In this document: in pieces, positions 11,906-25,270 of the stretch
Layout of the letters: each line of letters opens with the position of its first letter
Numbering within the stretch: position 1 is the stretch's first letter
Source: Hermodice carunculata
Lineage: Eukaryota; Annelida; Polychaeta; Eunicida; Amphinomidae
Assembly (NCBI GenBank): GCA_964020975.1
Contig: OZ026628.1
Location: 54,536,971 to 54,600,970 of the forward strand
DNA: 64,000 bases
Direction: 5' to 3'
The notes under the pieces: model-generated
Database searches by the model: none
What the model saw: the letters and a program-made list of their open reading frames with translations, nothing else
What the model was told of the DNA's origin: nothing
Program-made: the position numbers and the translations under genes

Positions 11906-14557
11906 ACCACTCGCCCTTTTCTGTTCATCATTGACTCCTCATAATGTTTGTCACTTCAACTGCCCCTATCTCCCTACCGCATGCTACCAGCATATATATT
12001 GTACGAGACACGACAAGCAGCTGCTGTCTGCATGGTCCAATGCACGCGCTATTGGCATTAAATACGGCAGATATTCGTGCTTTATCTTCAAGCGCAGTGA
12101 GATCCGTTGTGACGAACATCGGACGCAGCCTTATTCGTGTAAAACTTCCTCTTCCATCCAGATTTTGCATGTTTGACGTATCGCAATAAAATTTTAATCA
12201 CCATAGTCATGGAACTACACCGTAACCCGAGGGCCTCAATGAAAAGGGGCCATTCTAAGAAACCTTAGCACAATTTTCATAACATCTCAATCATAGCGGT
12301 TAAAGTATTCATCAGGTGCAGTTAATAATGGTTCAAGCGTAAAAGCCAGGTGTTTGTTGCCTCCTTTGCCATGGTATTCAGAGTTCACATATTCTTGTGC
12401 ACCTTCAACGCTTCGTGGGCTTTGTTTGAAGTCCGCCACAAGAAAACACGATAGAACCCACACTAACAGGGGAAATGATATTGGCGTATAAACATATCTT
12501 ATTGGAAAACAATCGGCCGACTGGCTCACCAACCTATATTTAAGGGCCTTTTGTATGCAATTGGCATACTATTGATAGCATAAAGACTTAGCCGCAATGT
12601 CACACATGCCTTGTCTCCCCATTTATCTCATTTTGTATTACGCCGTTCGACAGCTTATGGTATATGTGAATTGACATTGACATTTTAATCCAGTTGCAAG
12701 AAGCTGTTACTCTGCCGAATGCTTCTCTGTTCGATGAAAAAAAAATCCATCACAAAGTTCCTAAAGTATCCTCACACTTTACCTTGAATTTTATGACAAG
12801 TTTTGAGACTCATTTGTTGAGAACTGATCCGTGAATCTTAGGCAAACTAATCCTTCTTTGACCAATTTAGTTTTAAAGTATTTCATTACAGAAATGATCA
12901 GCAGGGGAGTTTGTTTTTTTACACTTCTTGCGAAAAATAGTAAAATAAAATCAGTGTTAAATTGAACACGTGTCCCAGGACACTGCTTTTTGCTTCCTTG
13001 AACAGTGCATGGTGGCAACTCTTGCAATTACCGCAGCGTAATTGTGTTCAATATCTTGAATATAACAACTATTTTTTGTTTTATTTCTGCGTGCAACTTT
13101 TCAAAAAATGTAATGTTCACGACAGTTACATGCAATCAGCCTTTACCAACGGTATCATTAACCTGATTTATCAATACGGTGTAAAAACTATTCCAATTGA
13201 TGTAAACAATCCTCTGATGATTTAAGAAATTTAGGTACATTCGCTTTTATATGAAGTACGGCCTATCTAAACGAACGTAATTAAAGTATCAACTTACCTT
13301 CCGTGCTGGGCATAACAATACAGTGTGCAAAGCTACTCGTTGACTGTGCTTTGATGCTTACAGTAACAGGTAGACGTGTCACCCTTTAGCATGACAGGTG
13401 TGCGTGATGCATGCATATCATATTTACCCAGTGGAAGCTTGTTGACAAAAGTGCACTCGTGCATGGCAGTTATATAGCCGGCAAATGTCCTATGAGTGTG
13501 CAGAACTGCCTTGGTGTACTTGTCTACATCGCAAACACTGCCATGCGAATTTAAAAGTGAATACTAGTGATGATGAAATAATTTTGGACTGTCCCTTTGT
13601 ATTGCCGTACACGGTTGTTTTTTTGTGCTACTATTACCACACATTTGAAATATTACCTCCTCGCAAATATATATATATATATATAATGTGTGTCATCAAG
13701 TACTGGCTTAAAAAAAACAGCAGATTGACATCAGAGAAACATTTGAGTACATTAATCACCAATACTGCTACTAAACTGCCCTGGTATTATATTTTTAAAC
13801 AACAGGAAGCAAATATAGTGGAATGAAAGGGTACATCCCCAACCTACTCACAACACATCAGTATATTAATTCCTTCAGCAAGTTCCCATCTTACATTAAT
13901 CGTACCTCTCCATCTGCCATATGTTACATGTTTTGATTTGTGTATATTTTAGAATAAACAAATAATAGCGGACCTCGAATACGGCGATGTAAAACTGTAT
14001 GTTAATCATATTTTTGTTATTATTTTTTGGCCTTCCTTTTAGGGGTAGGGGTGAGGTGGGTGGGTGGCCGGGGGGGAGAGCACACATTGAGAATTACGCC
14101 TGTTTTTGTCACAGTTATACTACTTGATTGCTGCCCAGCAGACGACTGCATTGGTACCGTGACACGATCATAGATAGCACACGTAATGTTCTCCCGAGTT
14201 AGCTTTTAATGTCAGTTATTCGGTTTTAAGGCATCTTGTTTATACCAATGTGTTTGTGGTGTCCCATTGTAAGTGTTGGGCCGGTGGTTTATTTATTTGT
14301 TTGTTTGGGGGGATGTTTGGTTTGCTTCCCCCCCCCCCCCTTGTTTTTTTGCGTTTCTACACATTCGAGTCAAGATTGCTGACGAGAAGGGACATTCGTC
14401 AAATTTTCGCTGCGCATCAGATGTTCCTGCGTGGTTTTTGTAAGAATGGTAAAGCAGCTGTTGATAAACAATTAGCTCTGGTCGCACCCTTCCATCTTTA
14501 TGTAATTCCAAGTGGCAGACTACAGCTGATGCAATTGTTAGAGTGTCCAAAATTTCA
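11906..14557. other. no gene recognised
   Basis: Several short frames, including a 240-bp patch at 11928-12189 that is open in three frames at once, and a minus-strand frame at 12287-12532 with a hydrophobic stretch but no ATG. None matches a family that I know. Simple repeats: an AT run near 13667-13684, a G-rich tract at 14050-14080 and poly-C at 14328-14341. The stretch ends at the target site of the RecQ-bearing element. Confidence 0.3.
14549..14557. repeat. 9-bp target-site duplication, left
   Basis: AAAATTTCA, repeated at 17176-17184 immediately outside the inverted terminal repeats of the element between them. Confidence 0.9.
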
Positions 14558-17175
14558 TTGCCTCCTAAGCAGACTTTCTTGGGGCGATACACTATGTTGG
14601 CCCCCAGCGAAAGTCTGCCCGGCCGTGTCGCAATACCATTTCAAGAGGCAATTAGCAGATCTGGCGATAACGTTGTCAGGCGCCGCTGGGCCAATGAATT
14701 GTACTTCGCTTATCGTGAAAGTTGCCTACTGCATTATTAATGAGCTGTGCGTCGTCCAATCAGATGCAAGCAACACGTCACTTCCCACACAGCAGTCAAA
14801 ATAACTCCAAGAGGTCGAGGACCCAAGGGAGTAATCCAATTGACACCTTCTCAAACGTGGGTTACCTGCTTGTGTATCTGTGACTTACTGGAGTAAAAGA
14901 TGTCAGAATGGAACAGAGTGCTGTGTATTGCGATGGGAAATGTTCCCGGCGTCACCTTCACCCAGATTACAAGACGACACCCCTAACTTGCTCAGTTCTT
15001 GCTGATGAGATTTCATTAGACTTCCGAGCGGGCAAACTAAGATTACTACAGGTTTGGCTGGAATAGGCGTTTTCCGTTTCAGCAGGTCAGGTATTAGTTG
15101 GAATAGTCGGCTTTTTCCACTGCCTGTTGGTAAAATTACAAAAGTGTCTTTCTTCTCAACCATAACATTAAAATTTAAATAATGCTTGCTCCTGGTGTTT
15201 GGTCGCCTGATAATTTACTCCCATCTCTTGCCAACAATCCTCAAGAACTTCCCGGAATTTTTTCTCATCCATTTTTTTCTTTTTTCCCGTGACACTGACG
15301 CTGTTCGTAGGCAGCTAATTTAGTAATTACAACTGGGCTGAGTGCGTAACACAGTTGCCGTACATGGCAGAACAGTAGCTGGCTTCAGGGGTCACATTAA
15401 GCTTGCGTCCTGCGTCATAGACGCAAAAAATAAAGAAACGACGCCTGGAAATTAATAAAACATTGTCATTTTGCGTCTCTGTGGACGCACGCACAAAAAC
15501 GCGATGCATTTTTGAAAGATACAACTGCAAAAATTACCCCAAGCGGTCACGGTGTTTTGTATTGACCATTATCAATCTCGTGATTATTTATTATACTGAT
15601 GGAATCCTCTGATGTGCGTCTTTCTATGTAACAAGCTCTCTTATTTGCTAAGAAAAAATATTCGTAGGGTATCCCTCCAAAAATTTGCCAGAATGGGAAT
15701 GGATGGACGTCACTTCACCTCATTATAAATGCTGAGAGCACTTCCAGGCTCCTCATTGGGTGGATTTGATCACGTGCCGCTCACTGTCCAATCAAATTCG
15801 TTGTTCCCCACGTGCTTGTCTCATGTCCGCAATGTTGGGAAAGTACAAGTCGTATCACGCAAAGATTATTGGACTAAGATGTTAAATTTTCAAATCACAT
15901 TTTCACCAAGAAGAGTTCCATCGAACTAGGCCCAGATAAAGGCACGAGTGAAAATTCATTACGGACGGCAAGGAAAATACGCAGATTAGTCATCGCAAGG
16001 TTACACGTGAACGAAGAGAAATTTTGCATTAGCCGGCCTAACAGCGTAACACGATGTTGTTCATCACTGTGTCCGTTGGTTCACGTGGTTATTGGTGTTT
16101 TTGAAACAAAATTTGGTTGTTTTGATTTCATTGAAATGTTTGAATGGAACAAATCTGTAGGAATTAAAAAAATTTATGATCGAAGGCCGGAAAAATGTGT
16201 AGCGGAAAACCATGCCTGGGTGCATGCCCGTGACAGGCTGTGTACACTCGCTTGTGTGTTGCACGGCTTGTGGGCCTGCCGTGTTGCTTGGTGAATTAAG
16301 TGACCGCAATTAAGATCAGACTCTTAACACCGCCTACGGTATCAAATTTTTCAGGTATATTGAAATAGAAAGTGCACAGAAATATAAATCATATAATTTC
16401 TGACAATTTCGTCACGTGGAATCAATCGCAAAAATAACAGAACCCAGGCATGTTCAATCACGCATGCCGCTTGTTGTGCAAGCTAGTTTAACTTAAAAAA
16501 CTGTCCGGTGGCACACGGTGTACAACACCAGATACTGGCACAGTGGCAGCGTGCTAGGGGTTAAGCCCCGTTCACAACCAATTTTTTGGTAGACCAGGGA
16601 TGTGCTATACAGACTTAGTCGTAATAGCAGGTTCCTGGGTAGATTGAATCCATCCTTAGTACCGTCAACAACTTTTAGACCCTTTTACATCAAGTTGGCA
16701 TATTGGTAACTTTTTATTCAATCTTAAATTTTATAATAATGAGTTACCTACGTGAGCATACAGACCCTATGTTATGTCCGTTTCTAGGCTTAAGTTACAT
16801 GCATGTTTTATATATTTATCATTGTGATATATGTTAATTATACCAAATAAAATCAATTAATTGCTGGATATCGCACAGTAGAGGTGTTAATTCCGTTACC
16901 CCCATTATGTTGTTCGCACCTTCCCAGCAGTTGAACCCAAACAGTTAATTGAGCGGCGTGTGGTCAATACCCACTGGGCCGTGTAATAGCCTAGAAACAA
17001 ATTGGCGCTCACAGAGTCCCTATCCCACAATCCACTGCGCGCATCCTCACACCTGGCCACTCGCTGGCTGCGATGCCAGGACGGCGCTGCCTGCTTCCAG
17101 ACAGTGACACTGCCAAAGAAAGGCAGACGTTCGCTGGGGGGTAGTACCCGCCAAGAACGGATGTTTAGCAGGTAA
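14558..17175. mobile_element. MULE-like non-autonomous transposon carrying a RecQ helicase fragment, copy 1
   Basis: A 2618-bp element with imperfect 25-bp terminal inverted repeats (TTGCCTCCTAAGCAG... at the left; the right end reads TTGCCTGCTAAACATC on the other strand). A perfect 9-bp duplication AAAATTTCA flanks it. A second copy at 37936-45703 has its own 9-bp duplication CGGATTACC, so the borders are secure. No transposase frame is present; the recognisable coding content is a piece of a RecQ-type helicase on the minus strand (14903-15270). Nine-base duplications plus a captured gene piece are the hallmarks of Pack-MULEs. This copy keeps a ~480-bp segment (about 15717-16196) that copy 2 lacks. 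Confidence 0.88.
14903..15270 (-). pseudogene. RecQ-like helicase N-terminal fragment (captured), copy 1
   Basis: The minus strand encodes KKDTFVILPTGSGKSRLFQLIPDL, a DEAD/RecQ motif I (Walker A, PTGSGKS), then VVILVCPLGSLMKSHQQEL, corresponding to motif Ia. No DEAH box, motif III-VI or RQC region follows, so no helicase could be made. Compared with copy 2 there is a small insertion near 15170 that shifts the frame upstream of the Walker motif. The start MDEKK is still visible near 15270. It lies wholly within the MULE-like element and is best read as a captured 5' exon of a host or transposon-borne helicase gene. Confidence 0.8.
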
Positions 17176-17184
17176 AAAATTTCA
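17176..17184. repeat. 9-bp target-site duplication, right
   Basis: AAAATTTCA, partner of 14549-14557. Confidence 0.9.
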
Positions 17185-18860
17185 GTGATATGTACGAATT
17201 TGTATCTGTACTCGTTAATTTAAAAAAATATGCCTCGATTGGTCATTTACATCTTGACAAAACAAGTTCTGTTTTATGGCTACATTGAGACACAGGGGTC
17301 AGAATATGTGTAATTTTGACCAAATGTGTAGTTTTGCTAACAGGCAAGCAGTGTTTCTATGTATGATGAACTTACTAAGGACATGTTGAGAGGCCTGATT
17401 CACACTTTCAAACTAGGCTGCTACAAACGTTTTGATACCAGGAGTTAGAAAAAAGTGTGAAATAGCACTTTTAACAAATAACAAACTCCATATTTGCCAT
17501 TTTGAATGCATAGTTCGTTTGTGATGAGCCCTTTGGAGGGTCTACAATTGATATTGATACCTTTCCTAGTATATTTGCTCCCAGAGTAATGTGTATAATT
17601 GCAATATTACCGAACACAAAATGGTTGGTTTTATTTGTTAGGTTATATTTACGCAGCGTAACAAGTTCAGTCAAGGACTGTTTTACCACGGAACCCTGCT
17701 ACTATGATACAATGGGCAATTAAAGTAAACTATTCCAAGTAAAGTGTCTACAAAGACAAGATAAAGATCAGAATTAATTAATTCTACCATTTCTAACATC
17801 ACAGTCAACTATCATCAAGCGCCTTGCATTAAATTTTGAATTCATGAATATAGCTCTTGAATACCGTGGCAAAATCAAACAGGTTTTGAAAATTTCTTCA
17901 TGAAGGAATGGTAGGTAAGCGTTATAATCTAAACTATTACTTGTTTCTTACGTATGAATGCATCACATAAATTAATTTGTTCATACATATAATTTGGAGT
18001 CTTTATAATTTAAAAATGAAAAGTTCTGTATGAATTATTCTTCTTTGCATCTTTGTATGCCATTTCAATGATCTAATCAAGTCTTGTCCTTCAGACCCAT
18101 ATCGTTTACATGGATTGCCAAACAAAACAGACCAAGCCTATATATTAATCCCTCTCCATGGCACAGGTGGTGGCGTATACTTTACTATCTACTTGTTTGC
18201 TGCCGGAAACGGAAGGACTCGGAGAAAACCACTATGCATAGCAAGAGTGGTAGGACTTGCTTTCTGGTATTGAATCGAATCCGGGCCGCAGAGGCGAAGG
18301 ACAAGCGTGTTGCAGCTCCGCCAGCCGTTCACCAACAACCTTCTCCCTTGATTCCGTTTAATATGTTATACCACAAGCAGCTAGTAGCTTTGGTTGCACG
18401 CAGACTCTTTTACTCTGTTTTTAACAACGAAAGTCTTGCGGAAACCCGATTAAGAGATATGTACAATCAACCACAAGTCAGGAAGAGCTGTATACTTTAC
18501 TCGCTTCGATATGTGATCTACTTAATTTATAACAAATGACAAATCCGTTAAACTCTGTCACAACTTTAATTCGCACATTAAGTTCTTGTTGAAACATTTG
18601 GCCAAAGTCAGGTGCTTCCAAACTTTTCCTAAACTGCTCTATTCCATCATAAACTTATGTAAAGTTGAGACCCAGATTTTTTTGTCTAAACATGCAACAC
18701 CGTTCCTATTCATGTCCCTTTCTAGTCACTGGATAAATTCCACAGAGTAAAGCACCACTTTGCCCATTTGATTTGTTTTCTTCAAAACAATTTACATTGA
18801 ACCTATTAGGCTTTGTGAAAGATTGCCACTGCATAATTCCACATATGATGAAAGGTTATT
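17185..18860. other. no gene recognised; one unassigned open frame
   Basis: A plus-strand frame of about 150 codons at 18084-18539 begins without a nearby ATG and has no motif I know. An alternative frame over the same DNA (DPYRLHGLPNKTDQAYILIPLHG) also looks protein-like but is short. The remainder is AT-rich and unassigned. Confidence 0.3.
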
Positions 18861-18867
18861 GTAAATG

Positions 18868-18977
18868 TGTGTGCGTGAGCGCGCGCGCGCGTGTGTGTGT
18901 GTGTGGGTGGGTGTCTTGGTTAGTCATAAGACTACACAAAGCAGCCTGGTGGATCTTATTTGACACAAAGTACATGC

Positions 18978-19019
<42 letters not shown>

Positions 19020-19020
19020 T
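18868..19020. repeat. GT/GC dinucleotide repeats
   Basis: Two GT-rich tracts, 18868-18912 (with GC alternation) and 18978-19018, separated by about 65 bp of unique DNA, just before the LINE fragment. Confidence 0.95.
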
Positions 19021-19077
19021 GCACGGTCCATTGATGTTTCATTTAATTTTTGTTATGCTGATTCCTGTTATATGTTA

Positions 19078-20712
19078 GAAAAAATGGTGTCATAGGAAAT
19101 TTATTATCATGGTATAAAGATTACCTTCATAACAGACAGCAACGTGTTGTCCTTAACGGTCAATCGTCTAATTGGGGTACTATTACCGCTGGCGTCCCCC
19201 CAAGGATCAGTTTTAGGTCCTCTTCTGTTCTTAATTCATATTAACGACATAGTAAAGGTTGTAAATTCTAATGTCAAACTTTTTGCCGACGATACATCCC
19301 TCTTCCTCATATTTGATGATCCAACCCATGCTGCTACTATCCTTAATCAAGATCTTGCCTCTTTAGACGCTTGGTCCAAAGAGTGGCTAATTTTTTTAAC
19401 GCCTTAAAAACTGCTACTATGCTTATTTTTCTTAAAATACAAATATCAGATCACGCGCCACTTGTGTTCCAAGGTCACCGACTAGAGAACGTATCTCAAC
19501 ATAAACATTTAGGTATTACCCTGAAATCTGATTTAAAATAGAATGCTCATATCAAACAAATCGCCACCAAAGCCTCAAAGCAACTGAATATCATGAAGAC
19601 TCTACAATATCGCCTAGATCGCGACACACTTGAAGTTATTTACTTTTCATTTCTTCGACCTATTTTAGAATACGGTAGTGTGGTTTGGGATGGCTGTGCA
19701 CAGGCCGATGAAAGACTGTTAGAGGATCTGCAACAGGCGGCGGCCCGCATCGTTACAGGAGCTATGCGCACAACACATAATGGGAAGTTACATAAAGAGA
19801 CCGGCTGGGAGACCCTTTCCAAACGAAGAGAGAGGTCAAAACTTATTACAGGCTAACTCTAAATTATTTGTATGCTTCTCTCCCTAAAGTCCCAGCACCA
19901 AACGAAAATCCCCTTATAGCACCAGGCGGCGGTCTGATATTGACAGACGGTCTGAAGTGCCTTTGTTCCATTCAAGATTAATGCTGTTTGACAAATCCTT
20001 CTTTCCTTCAGCCATTAAATTGTGGAATCTTCTGCCACTCGACGTGCCTAATTTGCCGACTTTGAATCAATTTAAAACGAGAATTTCTTGAAATTGAGAA
20101 TGAGAAAATTGCCGATGAAATAGCCCGAACTTTTTAACATAGGTAGGAGGTACATATTTATTTTATACTCCAGATGGCGCAAGGGTCGCAGTGAATTGAA
20201 TGAGTATCTGTTCCAGATAAGCATCAAAGCGTCACCAGGCTGTTCTGGCGGTGCTGCTGCTGAAAGCGTCTGGCATTATTTTCTCACTTGCCCACGATAT
20301 GTTATTATACGTAATAGCCTTCGCACATCAGTTAACTCTGTTCATGCATCGCTCTGTCTAAATACAATTTTATTTGGTCATTCCTCCCTTGGTTTGGTAG
20401 ACAATGTTTCAATATTTCTCTGGGTGCAAGAGTTTATTGAAAAAAGCAAAAGCTTTGAGGTTGAATCATTAATCTAACGATGTGCATATTTTTCACAACT
20501 CCCTCTATCTGTGTTCTCGTACTGGTGGTGTCACGCCTTCTCCTTGTTGTGGCTCTGCATCACTGCCCCTCAAGTGCTTCTTGCACTCGATGAGTGGTGG
20601 TGCAGCCGGTTGTGTGTTACGTTTGTCCTATGCCTACATCCTCCTTCACAAGAGGGATTAATGTAGGGCTCTGCCCTCCATCCCAATTGTATTCTACGAA
20701 TAAAATATGTTT
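19078..20712 (+). mobile_element. 5'-truncated CR1/Jockey-group LINE fragment
   Basis: Starts inside the RT with LLSWYKDYLHNRQQRVV. It then has [29 protein letters not shown] (the catalytic DD), HKHLGITL, FLRPILEYGSVVWDGC and a C-terminal zinc motif HYFLTCPRY (20270-20300). Stops and frameshifts occur near 19406, 19538 and 19855 and further on. It ends with AATAAAATATGTTTAAA at 20699-20715, the 3' terminus shared by several LINE remnants in this window. It is a dead copy. Confidence 0.9.
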
Positions 20713-20715
20713 AAA

Positions 20716-21379
20716 CCAAGTAGCAATTGGCGCAACGTCTTTAAATGAACTGGGACATGGGGTAGTTATGTAGGCGCAGGGTGCAGTAATCCATCATAAT
20801 ATATAACACCGAGACGCCCAAAAGCGTATTAAAGTACTAGGCGCTTTGGACGATCCTAAATACTGTGTGTCAGGGATGGTTCAACATTATCATCATTTGT
20901 GAATCAGTACTTCCAGTAAGCAAGGGGAAGGTAAGGGGGTCAAATGAGTCCATACTCTTTCATATGCAGGTAAATAACGATAAATAACACTCATAGAGCT
21001 GAATAATGTTAAAATGATGCTACAAGAATTAAAAGATGGGCATGCTGCATGCTGTCGTTCTGTAGATGAACTGAAAAAAAAGTGATTAAAGGGAGTGCAA
21101 GTTTTGTGACCAGCCAAGTTTTGCGTGGGTTGGGACCTTCGTAATTTAGGCATGGTGAATGGAAAATTGTTTTGTTTTGACGGAAAACAAAATCATCCTG
21201 GTAAATGCAAATTTACTTTCTAACTTGATAATAATACCGCTGATTTTTCAGTGAATTATGAGCAAGTAATTGTGAAAAATGTCGAAATTTTTGCGAGCCC
21301 GTGGTGCCATGAATGGCGGATGTCATTGAATGACCTGAAGTGTGTGCAACTGTAAAATGGTTAACATCCTTGATCAGTG
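20716..21379. other. no gene recognised
   Basis: Unassigned DNA between a LINE 3' end and the first TTAA MITE. I see no motif or repeat. Confidence 0.3.
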
Positions 21380-21868
21380 TTAAGGGTGCACTAAAGAATT
21401 AGAAAGCCTATACATTTCTTTGTTAATCTTGCTGTATTTACAGGCCCATAACATTTTTTTCAGTAATATTTACAGGAAAAACAAAATATTGCAATAAAAG
21501 TACAGGATTGAAGCAGTCAATTTTTGATCAAATTTCAAAAAAGCTTTCGGCGGAATTTTTTTTATGAATTTTTGAATATGCTGTACAAAGATGACACCTG
21601 GTGATCACCAGACAAATTAAAGACAAATTGACAACACAGAACCATATATTTTATGTATTAATAGATTTCACTTGATGGAAAGTTCAGTTAAAAAAACTTA
21701 TGTATCTGACAGCAAAAATACTGTGGGTCTCAATTACACACACAATATTGGTCTTCCTCTGAAATAACATCTGTTAGAGATCACTGAATGCATGTACGAT
21801 GCTAACTTTTCAGTGGCACTTACTCGGACCCTAAAACTTCGCGCATTAATTCTTTAGTGCACCCTTAA
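21380..21868. mobile_element. TTAA-flanked MITE, copy 1 (481 bp)
   Basis: The target TTAA is duplicated at 21380-21383 and 21865-21868. The terminal inverted repeats are 17 bp, GGGTGCACTAAAGAATT. A 391-bp copy in the same orientation lies at 25351-25749. TTAA duplications are typical of piggyBac and Kolobok elements. The broken transposase at 22725-24511 lies between the two copies, but no evidence ties it to them. There is no coding capacity. Confidence 0.9.
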
Positions 21869-22724
21869 GAGAAATTAAATTTCACAAAATATGATAAAAA
21901 AAGTATGAATGCGAAGTTACATACCTAATGAATGTAATGTGATGAATCACATTGGTTTCAGTCTCTAATTTTTTACTCAGATGGCCTATTACCTGTGGTA
22001 TATCATAGCCCCTGAAGTCCAGCTTTTGCCCTGAGCTCCTTTCTGTATCCCTCTTGCTTGTGCTAAAGGTATATGCATATTTTGTGTTTAATGTATGGCA
22101 TAAAAAGGACTGGTTAGACCAATTATGAATAAATTGACAATATTAATTAATAAATATGGTATACTTTAATGAAAATGGCAGATTTATTGAAAAAAAAAGT
22201 CATAATTACACAAAAAAGTGGGGAGAAAAAGAGCCGAAGCACCTTTATATGTGTGTATATTATTGAATGAATGTTTTTTGCAGAATTTTAGTATAATAAT
22301 AGATATCTGCATTGACTCAAGGAGGGGGGGGGGGGGCAAATTACAAAGTTACATGCAGTGAATTTCTTTCTTTCCTTTTTCCTTCAATACAACTTCCTTG
22401 TATATATGATAAACCTGAAGATATGTGTATGTATGTCCATATACACAAACATTGATATGTATGCATTTTACATACAAAAACAAAGAGGCATGTTCCTTTA
22501 GCATATTAATTAAATGTCACCATCAAGTCTATGGTGATTAAACACTTCCTGTATGTAACATAAGAAAACTGATACCCTGCATCCCGATACAGCAAGACAC
22601 CCTAACCCACATCTCCACCCTGACTGGCTCCCATCACCCCACCCACCCTCACTGTGTTAGTCAGAATGGCCATATCCTTACCATCCCATCTTTACCCTGC
22701 ATCACAAGTTGATTTGATCTCAAG
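21869..22724. other. no gene recognised
   Basis: AT-rich DNA with a poly-G tract at 22322-22336. It may be the 5' part of the transposon that encodes the transposase starting at 22725, but I found no terminal repeat. Confidence 0.3.
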
Positions 22725-24511
22725 ATGGGAATATGCAAAAGAAGAAAAGCAGCTTTACTGAGAAGTCAGACCTTTCAGCAAGGAAACAGCCCATGGAACA
22801 AGGGCAATTGAGGTTTACACACTGTTGAAAGTAGAAGACATGACTTTTCGCGGCTGTCACAAAACAGGTACGAAGATGCTATGGACCCAGAGCACATTGA
22901 AGTCATGCCTACAATACTCAGACCAACAGAAAGAGAGCCAAGTGAGACTGAAAAACTGCAAAGACCTGTGACATTTGACCGCATAATTGGAAATAGGATC
23001 ATCCATATGCAATCTATGGAGGACTTGGTCAACAAGTTTCTTGAAGAGTACCATCACATTGCAACAGACTGTTCTTTTCCAAATGTGCGATTTGTGGCCA
23101 AGATGGAAGTAACAAATGGACTTGGGGTCAATGAAGTCCTAGAGTGTACAAAATGTAAGTACCGCTCATCCCGTACACATTTGTATGATGAACTTGTTGT
23201 ACCAGGTAAACATGGAAGGTGACGGGCTGTCATGACAAACCGGTTAGGTACGGCTTGTCTTTACATTCCAAATGGATACACTGGTGCCAGAATTTTACTT
23301 GCCAGCATTGATGTGCCTTGCCCCAGTGTACCAACCATGCAGTATATTACTAACTCGGTCTCTGATGCCTGCTTGGAACTGTGTAACATTGCCATTGAGG
23401 AAAACCGGACTTTCTTGGCAAAAGTACTACAATTACGAGAACAATCGAGAGACACCGCAACAATTGGCATTGCAGCTGAGGCTGATGTTATGTATAACAA
23501 CCCTATAAAAGGGCTGTCTTTCCAACAACCTGGGACTCAAGCTGTATCAACTTTGATTGAGCAGGACACTGTCTCAAAAATGGTGGTGGCTATGGCAACA
23601 GTTAGTAAACTTTGTTCTAATGCACAAAAACTTCAAGCGCAGGGAGCAATTATAACAGCTTGTCCAAACCATGGTGGTGTTTGCCAGGCCAACTATCCAC
23701 AGCATAAACCAATAGGCAATGCTGAGTCAGCTATGGGACAAGAACTGGTGAAGCAGCTGAACAATTCATCAGCATCTCTACATCTTTCAGAACTGTGCAC
23801 AGATGGTGACAGTAAACTTTTGCAGGGTGCCTATGATGCACAAGGTGAAAAGGTTACAATAAAGAAAAATATCTGTGCCACACATGTTTCGCGCAACCAA
23901 AGGAACTGTCTATACAATGCAAAACTTAGTAACAAACTTATTGGGTGTAAAAAGGATCAATCAAATTTTGTGAAAAAAAGCTTTCCAATGCTATTGTAAA
24001 GAGATGTAATGTAGAGCTGCGGAAAGCAAAGCAGGCAACAAACAACTAGGCTGTGGACAGATTGACAATGAAAGTGAACAATGCCAAAAACAACATTTGA
24101 GATTGTTTTTTTTTAGTGGCAAGCATGACAACTGCAGGCGCTTTTCCTTTTTTTTTTTTTTGTCGACGCAGTAAAGGTACTGCACCTGTGCCAAGATACC
24201 TGCCTGGACATAAGTATTTAACTATGGAGGACACAGACAGAGAACAATTACAAAAAGTGATTGATAAGAAATTGGGGCCAGGTGCATTGAGTACTCAAAT
24301 GAAGCTCCACACAACAAACAAAAGTGAAGCTATGCACAAGCGTATTCTGAAGGGTGTCCCAAATTCAAATACTTGGAAGCGCAATCACAGGGGGTGCTGT
24401 GCTGCCATGATCCATGAGGCATGCAATCCAGGTATAGGGGATTCTACCATAAAGATAAATAGGTTTATGGGATCTGATATTAAATTTGGTGGACCTGGTG
24501 CAAACATTTAA
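22725..24511 (+). pseudogene. broken Mutator-like (PF20700-like) DDE transposase
   Basis: The N-terminus at 22725 reads MGICKRRKAALLRSQTFQQGNSPWNKG; a basic leader ending in PWNKG is common to this family. Next come a cysteine pair 'ECTKC' (about 23150), a GR-rich junction and the core 23232-23999 with AEADVMYNNP (likely first catalytic Asp), then CPNHGGVCQANYP and LCTDGDSKLLQGA (likely second Asp). The C-terminal part 24200-24511 has QMKLHTTNKSEAMHKRILK, where the family has its N/E-containing helix. Breaks: a stop after PWNKGN (about 22806), TGA at 23220-23222 and TAA at 23997-23999 with a frame change beyond. Family assignment is from remembered signatures; a Kolobok-type relation is also possible. 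Confidence 0.65.
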
Positions 24512-25270
24512 ATAAACTGCAACAAAAACAAATTTATGATGTTGGAAGGAAAAAAAGTTGGGCATATTTAAGAAAAAGAAAACAACTTTTGAAAAGGGCA
24601 TTGAGATGCCAAGTTGCTCATTCTGAATATAAGACTGGCTGATATACAACAGATCATACGGATGGCCTAACAGGTGTTGATTAATATGTTTCAAATATGT
24701 AATATTCACACCACAAATTACATTATACATTGTGGATAGTTTTGACACAAGTTGTTTTTTTTTCTTCATTGATTGAGCTGGCTGTTAATAAATTTGTGGT
24801 TCTAAAGATAAATATGAGGGGTTCATGCAGATTTTTTCATGACATAAGTGATTTGCATCCATATTTTGTGATATATTGGCTTCATTACATAATGCATCCA
24901 ATAAAAAAGTGATGAACTTTTGCTTGGTATTAACACCAGCAGCGCCTTGCCTTGAATCTGATGTGCCTCAAGTCACCCTAGGCCTAGCGTCATGCCCCCG
25001 TGCACCATAAACAGCCTTAACCTTACCTAACAGACCATATCTGGGTCCTTTGTAGTACTCTTCTGGCATATGACAACTCAAGCGGAGCTTCATACAGGTT
25101 CGATATGTCAGTGACAGCAAAATAGCTGTCTGCTCGGGTGAACCAGATGTACAAACTCTACTCTCAGACTATATGCATGTACATATTTACCTTTAAATGG
25201 CTTTAAAAAGCTCAAAAATCATATGTATATGGGGTACATTCCCATTATTTCACTTATTTTCCATCACAAG
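24512..25270. other. no gene recognised
   Basis: Sequence between the transposase and the split open frame. I recognise no motif. It ends in a pyrimidine-rich stretch and CACAAG at 25265-25270, which could be a splice acceptor. Confidence 0.3.

Noticed and set aside
11928-12189. Gene in a patch open in three frames
   Set aside because: No frame has a recognisable domain or splice context, and multiple open frames over 240 bp can occur by chance in GC-balanced DNA.
14903-15270. Functional RecQ helicase gene
   Set aside because: Only motifs I and Ia are present and the piece lies inside a transposon repeated elsewhere in the window.
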